A DNA stretch of 19,792 nt from Proteobacteria bacterium UBA6921 (GTDB taxonomy: Bacteria > Pseudomonadota > Gammaproteobacteria > SG8-11). Both the position numbers and the translations under genes were made by a program. Shown here one piece after another: positions 8,608 to 16,447 of the stretch (position 1 is its first letter; every line of letters starts with the position of its first letter). Under the pieces are notes generated by a model that worked only from the letters and a program-made list of their open reading frames with translations, ran no database searches and was not told the origin of the DNA. The DNA is taken from NCBI GenBank assembly GCA_002450895.1, contig DKAR01000036.1, positions 101,608 to 121,399 on the forward strand. The letters are read 5' to 3'.

Positions 8608-9462
8608 ATGCGCAGCATTGTATGGTTGTCGGTCGTTGTCTCACTTCTTGCTACGTTTGTGGCGCAGGGGGCCGATTCTCGCTGTTCGGCACCGCTTTCG
8701 GACAAGGATATCCCCGTTCAGTTCGAGCGGCTGGCGCGCAAGCAGCTGGAGCTGGAGTACGGCCAGGAAAAATTCTTAATTTCGCGAATTGAAGTGAAGC
8801 ACGTTGATCGAGTGCTGAGCCGCATTGAAGCGCGAGTTCAGGTTTCCAAGAAAGCGGATGCCGAAGAAGGTGGCGCCCTGTTTTGGGTTCGCGGCTGGAT
8901 GAATCGATGTGACGGCACGCTGATTTTCCGGGGAAACACCTGGCTTGCCGACGGATCGCTGGAGTCACCGCGCTATTCTCTCAAGCAGTTGCCGGGCGCC
9001 GGAATTATCTACGGTGAAAAAAACGCGCCGCTCAAGGTCATCGCATTTGTCGATAGCCGATGCCCGCACTGTCATCGCTTGATTGCCTACGCACGTGAAT
9101 TGTTGAAAAAGGGCGAACTGCAGATCGAGGTGCGCCAGGTGGCATATCTCGAGACGGCCGTCGAGGCTGTGAAGGATACGCGCTTCCACGAGACGACTGC
9201 TGTTCAGAGTGGGTCCGGTGCTCTCGGGGGTGAGGCATATCTGGATATGTTGAGCGAGTTCAACAACACCATGGAGATCGACACAAGTACCGAGAATTAT
9301 GAGCGCGGGCTCGCGCTCATTCAAACCAATACACAAACTGCCAGAGATGTTTTGCACGTGACGACGGTACCTTCGGTTCTGGTACTGGATCGCCCCAAAA
9401 CAGGAGAGTACCGATTGACGTCGCTCGCGGAGCTCAATCGGCTGTTTCAGCCGGATTTGTGA
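8608..9462 (+). CDS. Periplasmic thiol:disulfide interchange protein with CPHC active site (DsbC/DsbG-like)
   Basis: The 284-residue product has a signal peptide (MRSIVWLSVVVSLLATFVAQ, cleavage near residue 21). A roughly 110-residue N-terminal domain precedes a thioredoxin fold with the redox motif CPHC (C152, C155) in FVDSRCPHCHR and a cis-proline loop TTVPSVLVL (P255). An N-terminal domain ahead of the thioredoxin fold is the DsbC/DsbG layout, while CPHC is the DsbA-type active-site sequence, associated with strong oxidants. Two more cysteines (C26, C101) could form a structural disulfide. Isomerase, oxidase or a dedicated role is unresolved. A GGCGGA stretch lies just before the ATG. The cardiolipin synthase gene follows after nine bases, so the two are very likely co-transcribed. 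The 193 bases before it hold no gene I can support. Confidence 0.8.
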   Translation: MRSIVWLSVVVSLLATFVAQGADSRCSAPLSDKDIPVQFERLARKQLELEYGQEKFLISRIEVKHVDRVLSRIEARVQVSKKADAEEGGALFWVRGWMNRCDGTLIFRGNTWLADGSLESPRYSLKQLPGAGIIYGEKNAPLKVIAFVDSRCPHCHRLIAYARELLKKGELQIEVRQVAYLETAVEAVKDTRFHETTAVQSGSGALGGEAYLDMLSEFNNTMEIDTSTENYERGLALIQTNTQTARDVLHVTTVPSVLVLDRPKTGEYRLTSLAELNRLFQPDL

Positions 9463-9471
9463 TTTCAGTTC

Positions 9472-10611
9472 ATGCCTCAGTCGCCGCACGCGTATCGATT
9501 TCAATGGCTCGATGGCAATGCGTTTTACCTGCTGATCAATGGCGATGAATTCTTGCCGCGGATGATCGGCGCTATCGATCGCGCATCCCGTTTTGTCGCA
9601 TTGGAAATGTACCTGTTCGAGTCCGGCAATACGGCGACGCGCTTTATCGACGCATTGATCAATGCCGTTCGTCGCAGTGTTTCGGTCCATCTAATACTTG
9701 ATCACTATGGCTCGTCACGTCTTGCGCCGGAGGATCGCGCACGTTTGTATGCGGGAGGCGTACGCATTTGCTTCTTCAATCCGGTGCGAATTGCGCGCAT
9801 CCGTAGAAACTTTCATCGTGACCATCGCAAGATGCTGATCGTCGATGGCGAAGTGGCCTTTGTCGGCGGTACCGGAATCACGGATGACTTTGATCCGGCG
9901 CTGCAGCGGCAGTCTCGTTGGTGGCGCGAGACCATGCTCGAAATTCGCGGGCCCGTATTGAGCGACTGGTGTGTCCTGTTTGGTGAGGTTTGGGAAGCGG
10001 CAACCGGCGGCGCATTTACCGTAAAGCTGGCAGCGCCGAAGGAGGGCGGGCCTGCGCGCGGTCGAGTCACGGCAAATTTCGCGCGCGGTCGCAGGGAGAT
10101 CAGCCGTTCACTCCTGAAGCACGTTCGTGCTGCAGAGCGCCGTGTCTGGCTGGTCACGCCGTATTTTGTTCCGCCGCGAAAACTCCGCCGCTCCTTGCGT
10201 GCGGCAGCGCGTGAAGGTGTAGACGTGCGCCTGTTGTTGCCGGGCCCGGAATCGGATCACCCGGGTGTGCGACGCGCCGGGCATCGTCACTACGCGTCGC
10301 TATTGCGCCATGGAGTACGTATTTTTGAATACCAGCCACGCTTCATGCACCAGAAGGTCATGTTGTGCGACAACTGGGCGAGCATCGGTTCAAGCAATGT
10401 GGATCGATGGGGGCAGCACTGGAACCTGGAGGCAAATCAGGAGGTCGAGGACGGCCCGTTTTCTGACGCGACTGAAAAAATGCTGGCAGCGGACTTTTCC
10501 AGTTCGATCGAAATCGAATACACCCAATGGAAAAACCGCTGGGTCGGACGCCGCATGCTGGAATGGTTTTGGGGAAAGATCGACTTGCTCGTTGAGCGCC
10601 TGGAGCGATAA
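9472..10611 (+). CDS. cls: Cardiolipin synthase, phospholipase D family (ClsB-like)
   Basis: The enzyme condenses phosphatidyl lipids to cardiolipin at the inner membrane. The 379-residue protein contains two HKD motifs: HRKMLIVD (H118, K120, D125) in the first half and HQKVMLCD (H293, K295, D300) in the second, each followed by the family's G-G-T/S-S-N segment (VGGTGITDDF, IGSSNVDRWGQHWNLEANQE). There are no N-terminal transmembrane helices, as in ClsB and unlike ClsA. The ATG at 9472 is nine bases after the stop of the CPHC protein, suggesting co-transcription. It ends tail to tail with apaG 25 bases away. PLD enzymes also include phosphatidyltransferases of other specificity, so the exact product is inferred. 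Confidence 0.9.
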   Translation: MPQSPHAYRFQWLDGNAFYLLINGDEFLPRMIGAIDRASRFVALEMYLFESGNTATRFIDALINAVRRSVSVHLILDHYGSSRLAPEDRARLYAGGVRICFFNPVRIARIRRNFHRDHRKMLIVDGEVAFVGGTGITDDFDPALQRQSRWWRETMLEIRGPVLSDWCVLFGEVWEAATGGAFTVKLAAPKEGGPARGRVTANFARGRREISRSLLKHVRAAERRVWLVTPYFVPPRKLRRSLRAAAREGVDVRLLLPGPESDHPGVRRAGHRHYASLLRHGVRIFEYQPRFMHQKVMLCDNWASIGSSNVDRWGQHWNLEANQEVEDGPFSDATEKMLAADFSSSIEIEYTQWKNRWVGRRMLEWFWGKIDLLVERLER

Positions 10612-10636
10612 GGGCGCGGATATGCCTGCCCGGTTT

Positions 10637-11020
10637 CTAATGGAGAATATTGGGTTGTGCCAATCGAAAGATCGGGATCGGAGCATCGAATCGCGTGCCG
10701 TCATCCGCAATCATCTGGTAGCTGCCGTGCATGGTTCCTAACGGCGTTTCGATTACGGCGCCGCTTGTATATTCAAAGCCCTCACCCGGTTTCAGATGTG
10801 GTTGATGCCCGACGACGCCATCGCCGACGACTTCCTGAACCTTGCCATTCGCATCGGTAATAATCCAGTGACGCGTTAAGAGTTTGGCCGCAACGCTTCC
10901 GGTGTTTTGGATCGTAATTGTGTATGAAAAAACAAAGCGGTTTTCTTTTGGCTCGGACTGCGCCGCGATGTAATTGGTTTTCACCGCCACGTTGATATGA
11001 TGTTGGTCAATGACTGTCAT
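10637..11020 (-). CDS. apaG: ApaG-family protein
   Basis: The 127-residue protein is full length for ApaG, a fibronectin-III-like beta-sandwich protein of the cytoplasm. It shows the family glycine motif GDGVVGHQP (66-74), RHWIITDANG (50-59), PGEGFEYTSG (78-87) and the end GTMHGSYQM. ApaG binds nucleotides such as diadenosine polyphosphates in some species and its domain is found in eukaryotic F-box proteins; its cellular role is not settled. The frame is open much further upstream, but the ATG at 11020 gives the family start MTVIDQHHINV and has AGGAAG at good distance. No apaH or ksgA partner is adjacent, unlike in enterobacteria. Confidence 0.94.
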   Translation of the reverse strand: MTVIDQHHINVAVKTNYIAAQSEPKENRFVFSYTITIQNTGSVAAKLLTRHWIITDANGKVQEVVGDGVVGHQPHLKPGEGFEYTSGAVIETPLGTMHGSYQMIADDGTRFDAPIPIFRLAQPNILH

Positions 11021-11123
11021 ATAAACTTCCTGCCGTATGGGCACTCCTGATTTTTCCCATTTGCTACGCTGCATTGTAATCAAAGTCGCGTAATCGAAGA
11101 TACGGCTTTTGTTCGGAGCATTG

Positions 11124-11570
11124 ATGAAGATTCCTTTTGATTTCCTGAGTTTATTCAATAAGGTTATTGCTGCTGTGTTCGGTGTGATGTTGCTGTTCAT
11201 TACATTGGGGATCGTTGCGGGCGTTCTGCAACTCATCATCGATTCGGTCGAATTGGTCACGGATGAAGGAATTGTTCGGCAATACCACAAGATCATCTCT
11301 GATGTTCTGACAATGTTTATCCTGATCGAGCTTTCGCGCTCCCTGGTTGAATACTTCAATACGCAACGCCTGCGACTCACGTTTATCGTGGATGCGGCAA
11401 TCGTTTTTGTAATTCGCGAACTAATGATCAAGTTGTTCGAGCATACCGCGCAGACGCAGGAGGTGTACGCGCTGAGCGTACTGCTTCTCGTATTGGGAAC
11501 GCTTCGCATTGCGTCAGTGCTGGTCTACCAGCGCGAACGCAAAATGATTCCGAATGATCGAAGTGAGTGA
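11124..11570 (+). CDS. PsiE-family (phosphate-starvation-inducible) membrane protein
   Basis: The 148-residue product has about four membrane helices and the PsiE pattern SRSLVEYFNTQRLRLTFIVD, followed by AAIVFVIRELMIKLF. PsiE proteins are inner-membrane proteins of unknown mechanism, named for induction on phosphate limitation in E. coli. I chose the ATG at 11124 because GGAG lies five bases upstream; a TTG at 11109 would add five residues but lacks this. It is divergent from apaG and ends 11 bases from the stop of the opposing GT-C-like gene. No Pho box was identified in the 103-base upstream gap, so phosphate control here is unproven. Confidence 0.82.
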   Translation: MKIPFDFLSLFNKVIAAVFGVMLLFITLGIVAGVLQLIIDSVELVTDEGIVRQYHKIISDVLTMFILIELSRSLVEYFNTQRLRLTFIVDAAIVFVIRELMIKLFEHTAQTQEVYALSVLLLVLGTLRIASVLVYQRERKMIPNDRSE

Positions 11571-11581
11571 GGCGATGTTTC

Positions 11582-13027
11582 TCAGGGCGCGGGCGATGCG
11601 GCCGGCGTCGGCGATTTTTCAGTTGCGGGCTCAGTCTTGAAGCGGACCACCACGCCACCCGGCAACAGTTCCAGTGTTTCGGTGTAACCGCTGACGTCGG
11701 CGATGTTGCGCGACAGCGCCCCGTTGCGCGGGTCGTTATGGGCAAACATGATGTGCGTGAGACCTTTTACCTGCTGAAGAAATTTTTCACCGTTCTCCTT
11801 TGGCGGTGGCAATGGAAGCGCGGCATGGCGCGTTGCCAGCATGGTTCGCCCGGGCCACTGACTGGCGACTCGTGTATTGTCATCTGCATTGTCACCTTCG
11901 AGCCGGAAGGCCAGGGCGCGTATCAACTCATCTGTCGGCTCGAGCTGTTCCGACGCGTGGCGTTGGGCGAACGTGCGATCAATTTGCATGAAAAGAAACA
12001 GAACGCCGAATACGACAAGCAGGGCGACGCCGCGCTGCGCAAAAAATCCGTTGCCGCGAATTCTTGCGTTGAGACGAATTAAACTCGGTATCCCGCGAAA
12101 AATGACGAGCACCGTGCACACGGTCGCCCAAGTGCCATCGGCTGCGATCGCGCCGAAAATCGCACCAAGCGCCAAAGTGGATCCGACAAGATCCCCAGCC
12201 AGGAATTCGCGGTCTGCATAGAGTACGGCCAGCAAGAGTATTCCCACTGGGAGACCGTAGCTCCAATGACGCGAGATCAGTTCTATGGGGTCCAGCCCAA
12301 AAACAGCGTCACCAAGTGCCGAGAAGGGATTTGAAGACCATGGCAGCGCAATCCATCCTGCTTGCATGGCGACGATTGAAATGACCGTGGCGGCAAGACC
12401 CATCCAGACTACGTTACGGCGCGCGCCGGCATTTGGAAGTCTTGCCCATTTCAGTGCGATGGCGGCCGGATACGCAAGGCCAGCCGGGTGTAGCGTAATC
12501 ATTGTGGCGATGACCAGCATATGCGCGAAGTACAAACCGGTGACCGTGCGCTGTTGTGCCTCGTATCGCGTTTCGATCTGTGCGGCGAGCATGATCAGCA
12601 GGACTAAAAAGGGTCCGGCACCCAGGCTGTTCACCTGGAAAATCAAAATCGGTGTGACGAGAAGAAGTCCGCCAGCGAGTTGGGCGACCTCGTCGCTCTG
12701 GGTGCGGCGACTCCAGAGGTACAAGAAATATACGGCGCCAAAAGCGACCAGTACGGACATCATTTTGGCGGCCACGATACTGCCGGGCCAGTAAATCCCC
12801 AGTGGTACGTACAACAAGGCGCGAAAATCCGGCATTCCGAAAACGACGATCGGATGCGCGATGCTGTCGACAACAGACCAGTTAAGAAGCAGCGCGCGTG
12901 TGGCGCCTTCGTCGATGCCGTAGGCATCGAAACTGATCAGGCCGAGCCACGACAGCGCCGCGCCCCACGCGATGAGGATGAGCAGGCCGACATGGCGGTG
13001 ATCAAACGAAGAGAACGGCGATTTCAT
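11582..13027 (-). CDS. Polytopic membrane protein, GT-C / ArnT-like glycosyltransferase fold (putative)
   Basis: The 481-residue product has roughly ten hydrophobic helices from residue 13 to about 350, then a soluble C-terminal region ending in a Pro/Ala-rich tail. The first periplasmic loop carries FDAYGIDEGATRAL with D39-E40, which fits the acidic catalytic motif placed there in GT-C enzymes such as PMT and ArnT. Such enzymes transfer sugars from lipid carriers to lipids or proteins at the outer face of the inner membrane. Similarity is at the level of topology and this motif only, so the activity is tentative. It is the third gene of the operon with the TolQ-like and VWA genes, 44 bases downstream of the latter. 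Confidence 0.62.
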   Translation of the reverse strand: MKSPFSSFDHRHVGLLILIAWGAALSWLGLISFDAYGIDEGATRALLLNWSVVDSIAHPIVVFGMPDFRALLYVPLGIYWPGSIVAAKMMSVLVAFGAVYFLYLWSRRTQSDEVAQLAGGLLLVTPILIFQVNSLGAGPFLVLLIMLAAQIETRYEAQQRTVTGLYFAHMLVIATMITLHPAGLAYPAAIALKWARLPNAGARRNVVWMGLAATVISIVAMQAGWIALPWSSNPFSALGDAVFGLDPIELISRHWSYGLPVGILLLAVLYADREFLAGDLVGSTLALGAIFGAIAADGTWATVCTVLVIFRGIPSLIRLNARIRGNGFFAQRGVALLVVFGVLFLFMQIDRTFAQRHASEQLEPTDELIRALAFRLEGDNADDNTRVASQWPGRTMLATRHAALPLPPPKENGEKFLQQVKGLTHIMFAHNDPRNGALSRNIADVSGYTETLELLPGGVVVRFKTEPATEKSPTPAASPAP

Positions 13028-13071
13028 TGATGGTCCGGCGACTTAAATGAGGCCGGCGATTATACCGGGCG

Positions 13072-13860
13072 CTACTCCCGAAATTCCAATTTCAGCATTC
13101 GCCCTTTGGTTTCTTTGGCGAGAGTCTCGTATTCCCAGAGCGCATCGGGGTTGTCGTGCCCCAGCGGGATCGTATACACGGGGCTGGGAATTGCGCTGTA
13201 GGCGATTCGATCGGTCGACGGTTCGTCGCCAATTAAAAGGTACGCCCCAGGCTTGGGAGCGTTGATCGCGGCATGGCGAAATGCGTGACCGATGGTTTCC
13301 TCTGATCCAACGAACGGCGCGTTTTGCATCAGGCGGTCAAACATTTCGGCCATGGATCCGGAATACGTTTCCGCCACCCCATCGGAAAACCACGTGACGG
13401 CATTCAGCGTCTTGCCGGAGCGAAAAACGATGACGCGAAGCACCGGAATCAGGAAATTCGTTACGCCATGCATTGATCCGCTCGCATCGACAACGATGTG
13501 CAAGGTTTTGCCCGGTAGATTTTTCAGACCGATGACAAACAGATCGAAATCCTTGCGGTTCTTTCCACCTTTCTCCAGTCCTGCGAATGACAGTGCCCGC
13601 TCCATTTGTGATTCGGACGTCATCGCGTTCATTTGTTCGACGTCACCGAGAAGGCGGCGGCGATCCGCGGTTGCGCTCGATAGCGCGCTCTTGAGCGACG
13701 CAACTTCTTTTTTGAGTTGCGGGAGCTGTCGCTCCTCTACCATCTTGGAAGTCATCAGAATGGTGACAAGCAGAAAGATGAACATCGTCAGCATCAGCAG
13801 CGCGATGTCCGTAAAGATGATGTAAACGTTAAGCGGCGGAAATCGGCGCTTCGGATTCAC
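13072..13860 (-). CDS. MotB/ExbD-like membrane helix fused to a von Willebrand A domain
   Basis: The 262-residue protein has one N-terminal membrane helix (about 11-36, YIIFTDIALLMLTMFIFLLV) with an aspartate, D18, near its start. This is the place of the proton-carrying Asp in ExbD, TolR and MotB. A coiled-coil-like stretch (about 43-75) follows, then a VWA domain from about 118 with a full MIDAS: DASGS (D125, S127, S129), T189 in SEETIG and D212 in LIGDEPSTD. VWA domains bind a divalent metal and partner proteins; here the domain would lie in the periplasm. A TTG at 13866 overlaps the previous stop, but GTG at 13860 has AAGGA at proper spacing and is preferred. The TolQ/MotA-like gene ends two bases before it. 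No OmpA peptidoglycan-binding or TonB-type domain is present. Confidence 0.8.
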   Translation of the reverse strand: MNPKRRFPPLNVYIIFTDIALLMLTMFIFLLVTILMTSKMVEERQLPQLKKEVASLKSALSSATADRRRLLGDVEQMNAMTSESQMERALSFAGLEKGGKNRKDFDLFVIGLKNLPGKTLHIVVDASGSMHGVTNFLIPVLRVIVFRSGKTLNAVTWFSDGVAETYSGSMAEMFDRLMQNAPFVGSEETIGHAFRHAAINAPKPGAYLLIGDEPSTDRIAYSAIPSPVYTIPLGHDNPDALWEYETLAKETKGRMLKLEFRE

Positions 13861-13862
13861 GC

Positions 13863-14849
13863 TCAACTTTCCTTATAGAAGCTGTGGCGGAACACGCTCC
13901 ACCAGCGCTTTTTGTTCATGCGCTTCAACTGAAATTCCGTTCGCAGGGTGCCCAGGTATTCGCGTTGTTGCTCAAGCGTGCTGCGCATCATGGTCTCGTC
14001 GCCCTCGATCTTGCGGAGCTGGACCAGCTCTTTTGAGAAATCTGCGATCATGTGGCGCGTATCGCCCAACGTCGCGTGCAAACGCTCGAGATTGCGCGTG
14101 ATCGCCTGGATTTCCGAATCGAGCAGTCGAATGTCGCGCTGTGGAGACGGTTTGATGTCCGCCGCGCAGTAGACAAGAAAAATTCGCTGCAGCGAGTCTT
14201 CCAGGCTCTCGACCCCGTTTTGGTTGATATGCGCGAACACGCGCAAGAGGACGCCTCCGAATACCGCGCCCAACAGCGTGGCATAAAAGGCGGTTCCCAT
14301 ACCTTCCATGGCGCTGCGCAGTCCGGAAAGCAATTGCTCCTGATCCTCGCCTAGCGCCTGGAGGGAGGTAGTCAGGCCAGACAGCGTGAGACTCAGGCCG
14401 ACGACCGTGCCGATGAGTCCGAACGTAATCATCAAGTTGCCAAAGACTTCCAGCGCGTGGGCAACACGTTGATAAGGCGCGAATTCAACGTCGACCAGCG
14501 ATTCAATATCGACTTCGCTGTTTGTCCCAATGACCGTCCGCAGCGCATCGAAGAACTTGGCCAGGACAAGCCGCTTCGGTGTGTGCTCAATTCCTGTCCA
14601 ACCCGAGGCGCGGGCAATTTGCTGAAGTCGATCCACATGAACAGACTCAAAAGTGACCAGCAGCATCAGCACGAAGCTGATGAGTACCCCCACGAGAAAG
14701 AAGCCGATGATGACCCAGGTGATATGGCTGGCGTCCGACTGAACAAAGCCCCAGACCCCGGTATCGTTATACAGGCCCAATATCACGACCAATGAAGCGG
14801 CGGCCCATACGATCCAAAGGACCAGGGCCCGGTATCCTCTTTGTATCAC
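13863..14849 (-). CDS. MotA/TolQ/ExbB-family proton-channel protein
   Basis: The 328-residue product has four membrane helices (about 8-26, 44-66, 137-158, 184-205) with the larger cytoplasmic part between helices 2 and 3, as in TolQ/ExbB/MotA. Helix 3 reads GLIGTVVGLSLTL with T148 where the family has its conserved pore threonine; helix 4 reads GMGTAFYATLLGAVFGGVL with T186. A C-terminal region rich in charged and Leu residues (about 240-310) could form coiled coil in the cytoplasm. The family forms a pentamer around two Asp-bearing helices and turns proton or sodium flow into movement. The partner is clearly the next gene. The start is GTG at 14849 with AGGA seven bases upstream. TolR, TolA, OmpA or flagellar genes are absent, so it belongs neither to Tol-Pal nor to the flagellar stator. 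Confidence 0.88.
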   Translation of the reverse strand: MIQRGYRALVLWIVWAAASLVVILGLYNDTGVWGFVQSDASHITWVIIGFFLVGVLISFVLMLLVTFESVHVDRLQQIARASGWTGIEHTPKRLVLAKFFDALRTVIGTNSEVDIESLVDVEFAPYQRVAHALEVFGNLMITFGLIGTVVGLSLTLSGLTTSLQALGEDQEQLLSGLRSAMEGMGTAFYATLLGAVFGGVLLRVFAHINQNGVESLEDSLQRIFLVYCAADIKPSPQRDIRLLDSEIQAITRNLERLHATLGDTRHMIADFSKELVQLRKIEGDETMMRSTLEQQREYLGTLRTEFQLKRMNKKRWWSVFRHSFYKES

Positions 14850-15221
14850 TGGAATTTCCTGTCTAGTCCGGGGGTGGCAATTGCTCTGCGAAACGGTTGA
14901 CTCGGAACCAAGTATGTTGGGCGTTCGATGCGGTGGTCAATCGCTCCCGGTGGGCCTCCAGTTGTCCCGGTTAGGTAGGCCAGATGGGCTCAAAATATCC
15001 TGAGTAAATTCGTAAAGTTGTTACCTCAAGCTTGGCTTGCTGCCCATAGGGAATTCTAGTATGTTTACCCCGCTCCAAAATCGCTCGAGCGCTGTTGTGT
15101 CGGCGAATGCGTAAGAATTTTTGGGTCTGGTCGGTCCGGGATGTGGTTAGGATGACGAGAGCCAGGGGTAATTAGGGATCAGGTGTTTTCAACTTTAAAG
15201 ATTGTGGGGAGGAACCTAAGA
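14850..15221. other. 372-base divergent intergenic region
   Basis: This gap separates the motor/VWA operon from the cytochrome region and should hold promoters for both. I see a 10-base palindrome CGCTCGAGCG at 15082-15091 and an 8-base one CAAGCTTG at 15028-15035 or nearby, but no convincing -35/-10 pair, FNR-type box or RNA gene. A weak TTGCTG (15037-15042) with TATGTT (15060-15065) at 17-base spacing is the best plus-strand promoter match. Confidence 0.5.
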
Positions 15222-15317
15222 ATGACGACCGCTCAGATTTTCATTACATATGCAATCGCTGCGACAGTTGCTTTTGGCGTTGCGGCATTCATGCTCAGCA
15301 AGAATTCGAAGAAATAA
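15222..15317 (+). CDS. 31-residue single-helix membrane peptide
   Basis: A very strong ribosome-binding site, GGGGAGGAA at 15206-15214, lies eight bases before an ATG that opens a 31-codon frame ending in TAA. The peptide has one hydrophobic helix (about 5-25, from QIFITYAI to AAFMLSK) and a positively charged Ser/Lys tail (SKNSKK), the build of small respiratory subunits such as CcoQ, CydX or CcoM. It precedes the c4-like cytochrome gene by 119 bases on the same strand. I recognise no named family. The ribosome-binding site, helix and context together support a real gene, but length alone cannot prove it. Confidence 0.68.
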   Translation: MTTAQIFITYAIAATVAFGVAAFMLSKNSKK

Positions 15318-15436
15318 TTTTTAGCAAATCTTATTCCGGAACCGGAGCGTTTCGCTGACACTGCGTGTGCGCAGCAAGACACCCTGAGGTGAGATTAGAG
15401 GGACCGGAAACGAAAAAACGGGAGGAGTGCGAGTCT

Positions 15437-16252
15437 ATGTTGAATTTCAGCCGAGTTACGATTGCTGTCGCGTTGACCACGATGTTTTCCGCGCCGGTTT
15501 TTGCGTCTGCGGATTTTGTGCCAAAGGTTGCCGGTAATGCGGAAAATGGAAAGAAGATTTTCCTTGAGGGCAAGCAGATTGTTCCGCACCCGAATCAGGG
15601 TACCGAAACTGTGGCGGGTCAAGTTGGCGAAGCTCAGGCCGGAATTGAAGTCCCTGCCTGCATTACCTGCCATGGCGAAAAGGGTATGGGCGAAGATGCA
15701 ATGGGTACGCCGCGGTTGGCGGGTCAGGGCTACAACTTCATTCTGAAGCAGCTCAATGATTTTGCCGCTGACAAGCGCACCGATACCACCATGGGCGTCA
15801 TGAATATGAACGCCAAGGGTCTTTCGCTTCAGGATCGCCAGGATGTTGCGACGTTCCTGAGCAGCCTCAATGCAGGCGAGCTGGCGCCGGAAGGTTCTGA
15901 CCTTGAAGCCGTCAAGGCGCTCGGCGTTCCAGTCGGCCAGACGCACCTGGGCAAGAGCATCGCGATGTACGGCGCCCCGGACCGCGGAATCCCGGCATGC
16001 CATTCCTGCCACGGGTTCAATGGTCGCGGCGCGTTCCCGATCTACCCGGCGCTGAGCGGACAGAAGTATGTCTACCTAGTCAATCAGCTCAAGAAGTGGC
16101 GTGAAGAAAGCCGCGCGAATGACATGATGGGCCAGATGCGCGCCGTGGCGAAGAAGATGACCGACGATGACATTCACAATGTCGCCGCTTATCTGACCAA
16201 CGCAAATCGTACGACCATTGGTAACTTCCGTACGCCGCAGCAGCGTCACTAA
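15437..16252 (+). CDS. Diheme c-type cytochrome, cytochrome c4-like
   Basis: The 271-residue precursor has a signal peptide (about 1-25, ending PVFASA) and two haem-binding motifs, CITCH (C75, C78, H79) and CHSCH (C188, C191, H192), each in its own cytochrome domain. Met residues for the sixth ligand are available at 120-124 and 230-234. Cytochrome c4 is a periplasmic electron carrier, often donating to cbb3-type oxidases. An extended loop of about 30 residues lies between the first helix (AENGKKIF) and the first haem motif, longer than in usual c4 and giving a domain of about 150 residues. The ATG at 15437 follows GGAGGAG and yields a proper signal peptide; an upstream in-frame start would spoil it. 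A strong terminator follows, so it is the last gene of its transcript. Confidence 0.92.
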   Translation: MLNFSRVTIAVALTTMFSAPVFASADFVPKVAGNAENGKKIFLEGKQIVPHPNQGTETVAGQVGEAQAGIEVPACITCHGEKGMGEDAMGTPRLAGQGYNFILKQLNDFAADKRTDTTMGVMNMNAKGLSLQDRQDVATFLSSLNAGELAPEGSDLEAVKALGVPVGQTHLGKSIAMYGAPDRGIPACHSCHGFNGRGAFPIYPALSGQKYVYLVNQLKKWREESRANDMMGQMRAVAKKMTDDDIHNVAAYLTNANRTTIGNFRTPQQRH

Positions 16253-16271
16253 GTTCTTTACTTGTTTCAAG

Positions 16272-16300
16272 AAAGGGCGGGGTAACCCGCCCTTTTTTTT
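16272..16300 (+). terminator. Rho-independent terminator after the c4-like cytochrome gene
   Basis: AAAGGGCGGG (16272-16281) pairs perfectly with CCCGCCCTTT (16286-16295) across a GTAA loop, and a run of eight T bases (16293-16300) follows. It lies 20 bases after the stop and separates this transcript from the next cytochrome operon. Confidence 0.95.
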
Positions 16301-16447
16301 GCCCAGAAAATCGCGCGGTAGAGGGCCGCCCCGGAAGGATTAGTGTGGTACTCTATGGCCCCGCTTTAGGGTGGAACTCAAGGAAGGCTAGAGAGCCGAT
16401 TGAGCTGAATTCATTAACGGCCCGATTGATATCGCTGTACGTCCTAC

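Noticed and set aside
8424..8792. A 122-codon plus-strand frame in the gap before the CPHC protein
   Set aside because: No domain, an unlikely composition and overlap with the signal-peptide start of the real gene in another frame.
13863..14849. Assignment of the motor gene as Zorya ZorA or as tolQ
   Set aside because: The tail is far shorter than a typical ZorA tail, the partner has VWA rather than OmpA, and no tolR, tolA, tolB, pal or zorC/D/E gene is present.
15061..15114. A 17-codon frame with AGGGAA before its ATG in the divergent gap
   Set aside because: The peptide is not hydrophobic, has no run of a single amino acid that would suggest attenuation, and is too short to support.
16390..16447. 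Possible FNR/ANR site upstream of the anchored cytochrome operon (TTGAG and TTGAT half-sites)
   Set aside because: Neither half-site has a matching ATCAA partner at the required four-base spacing.
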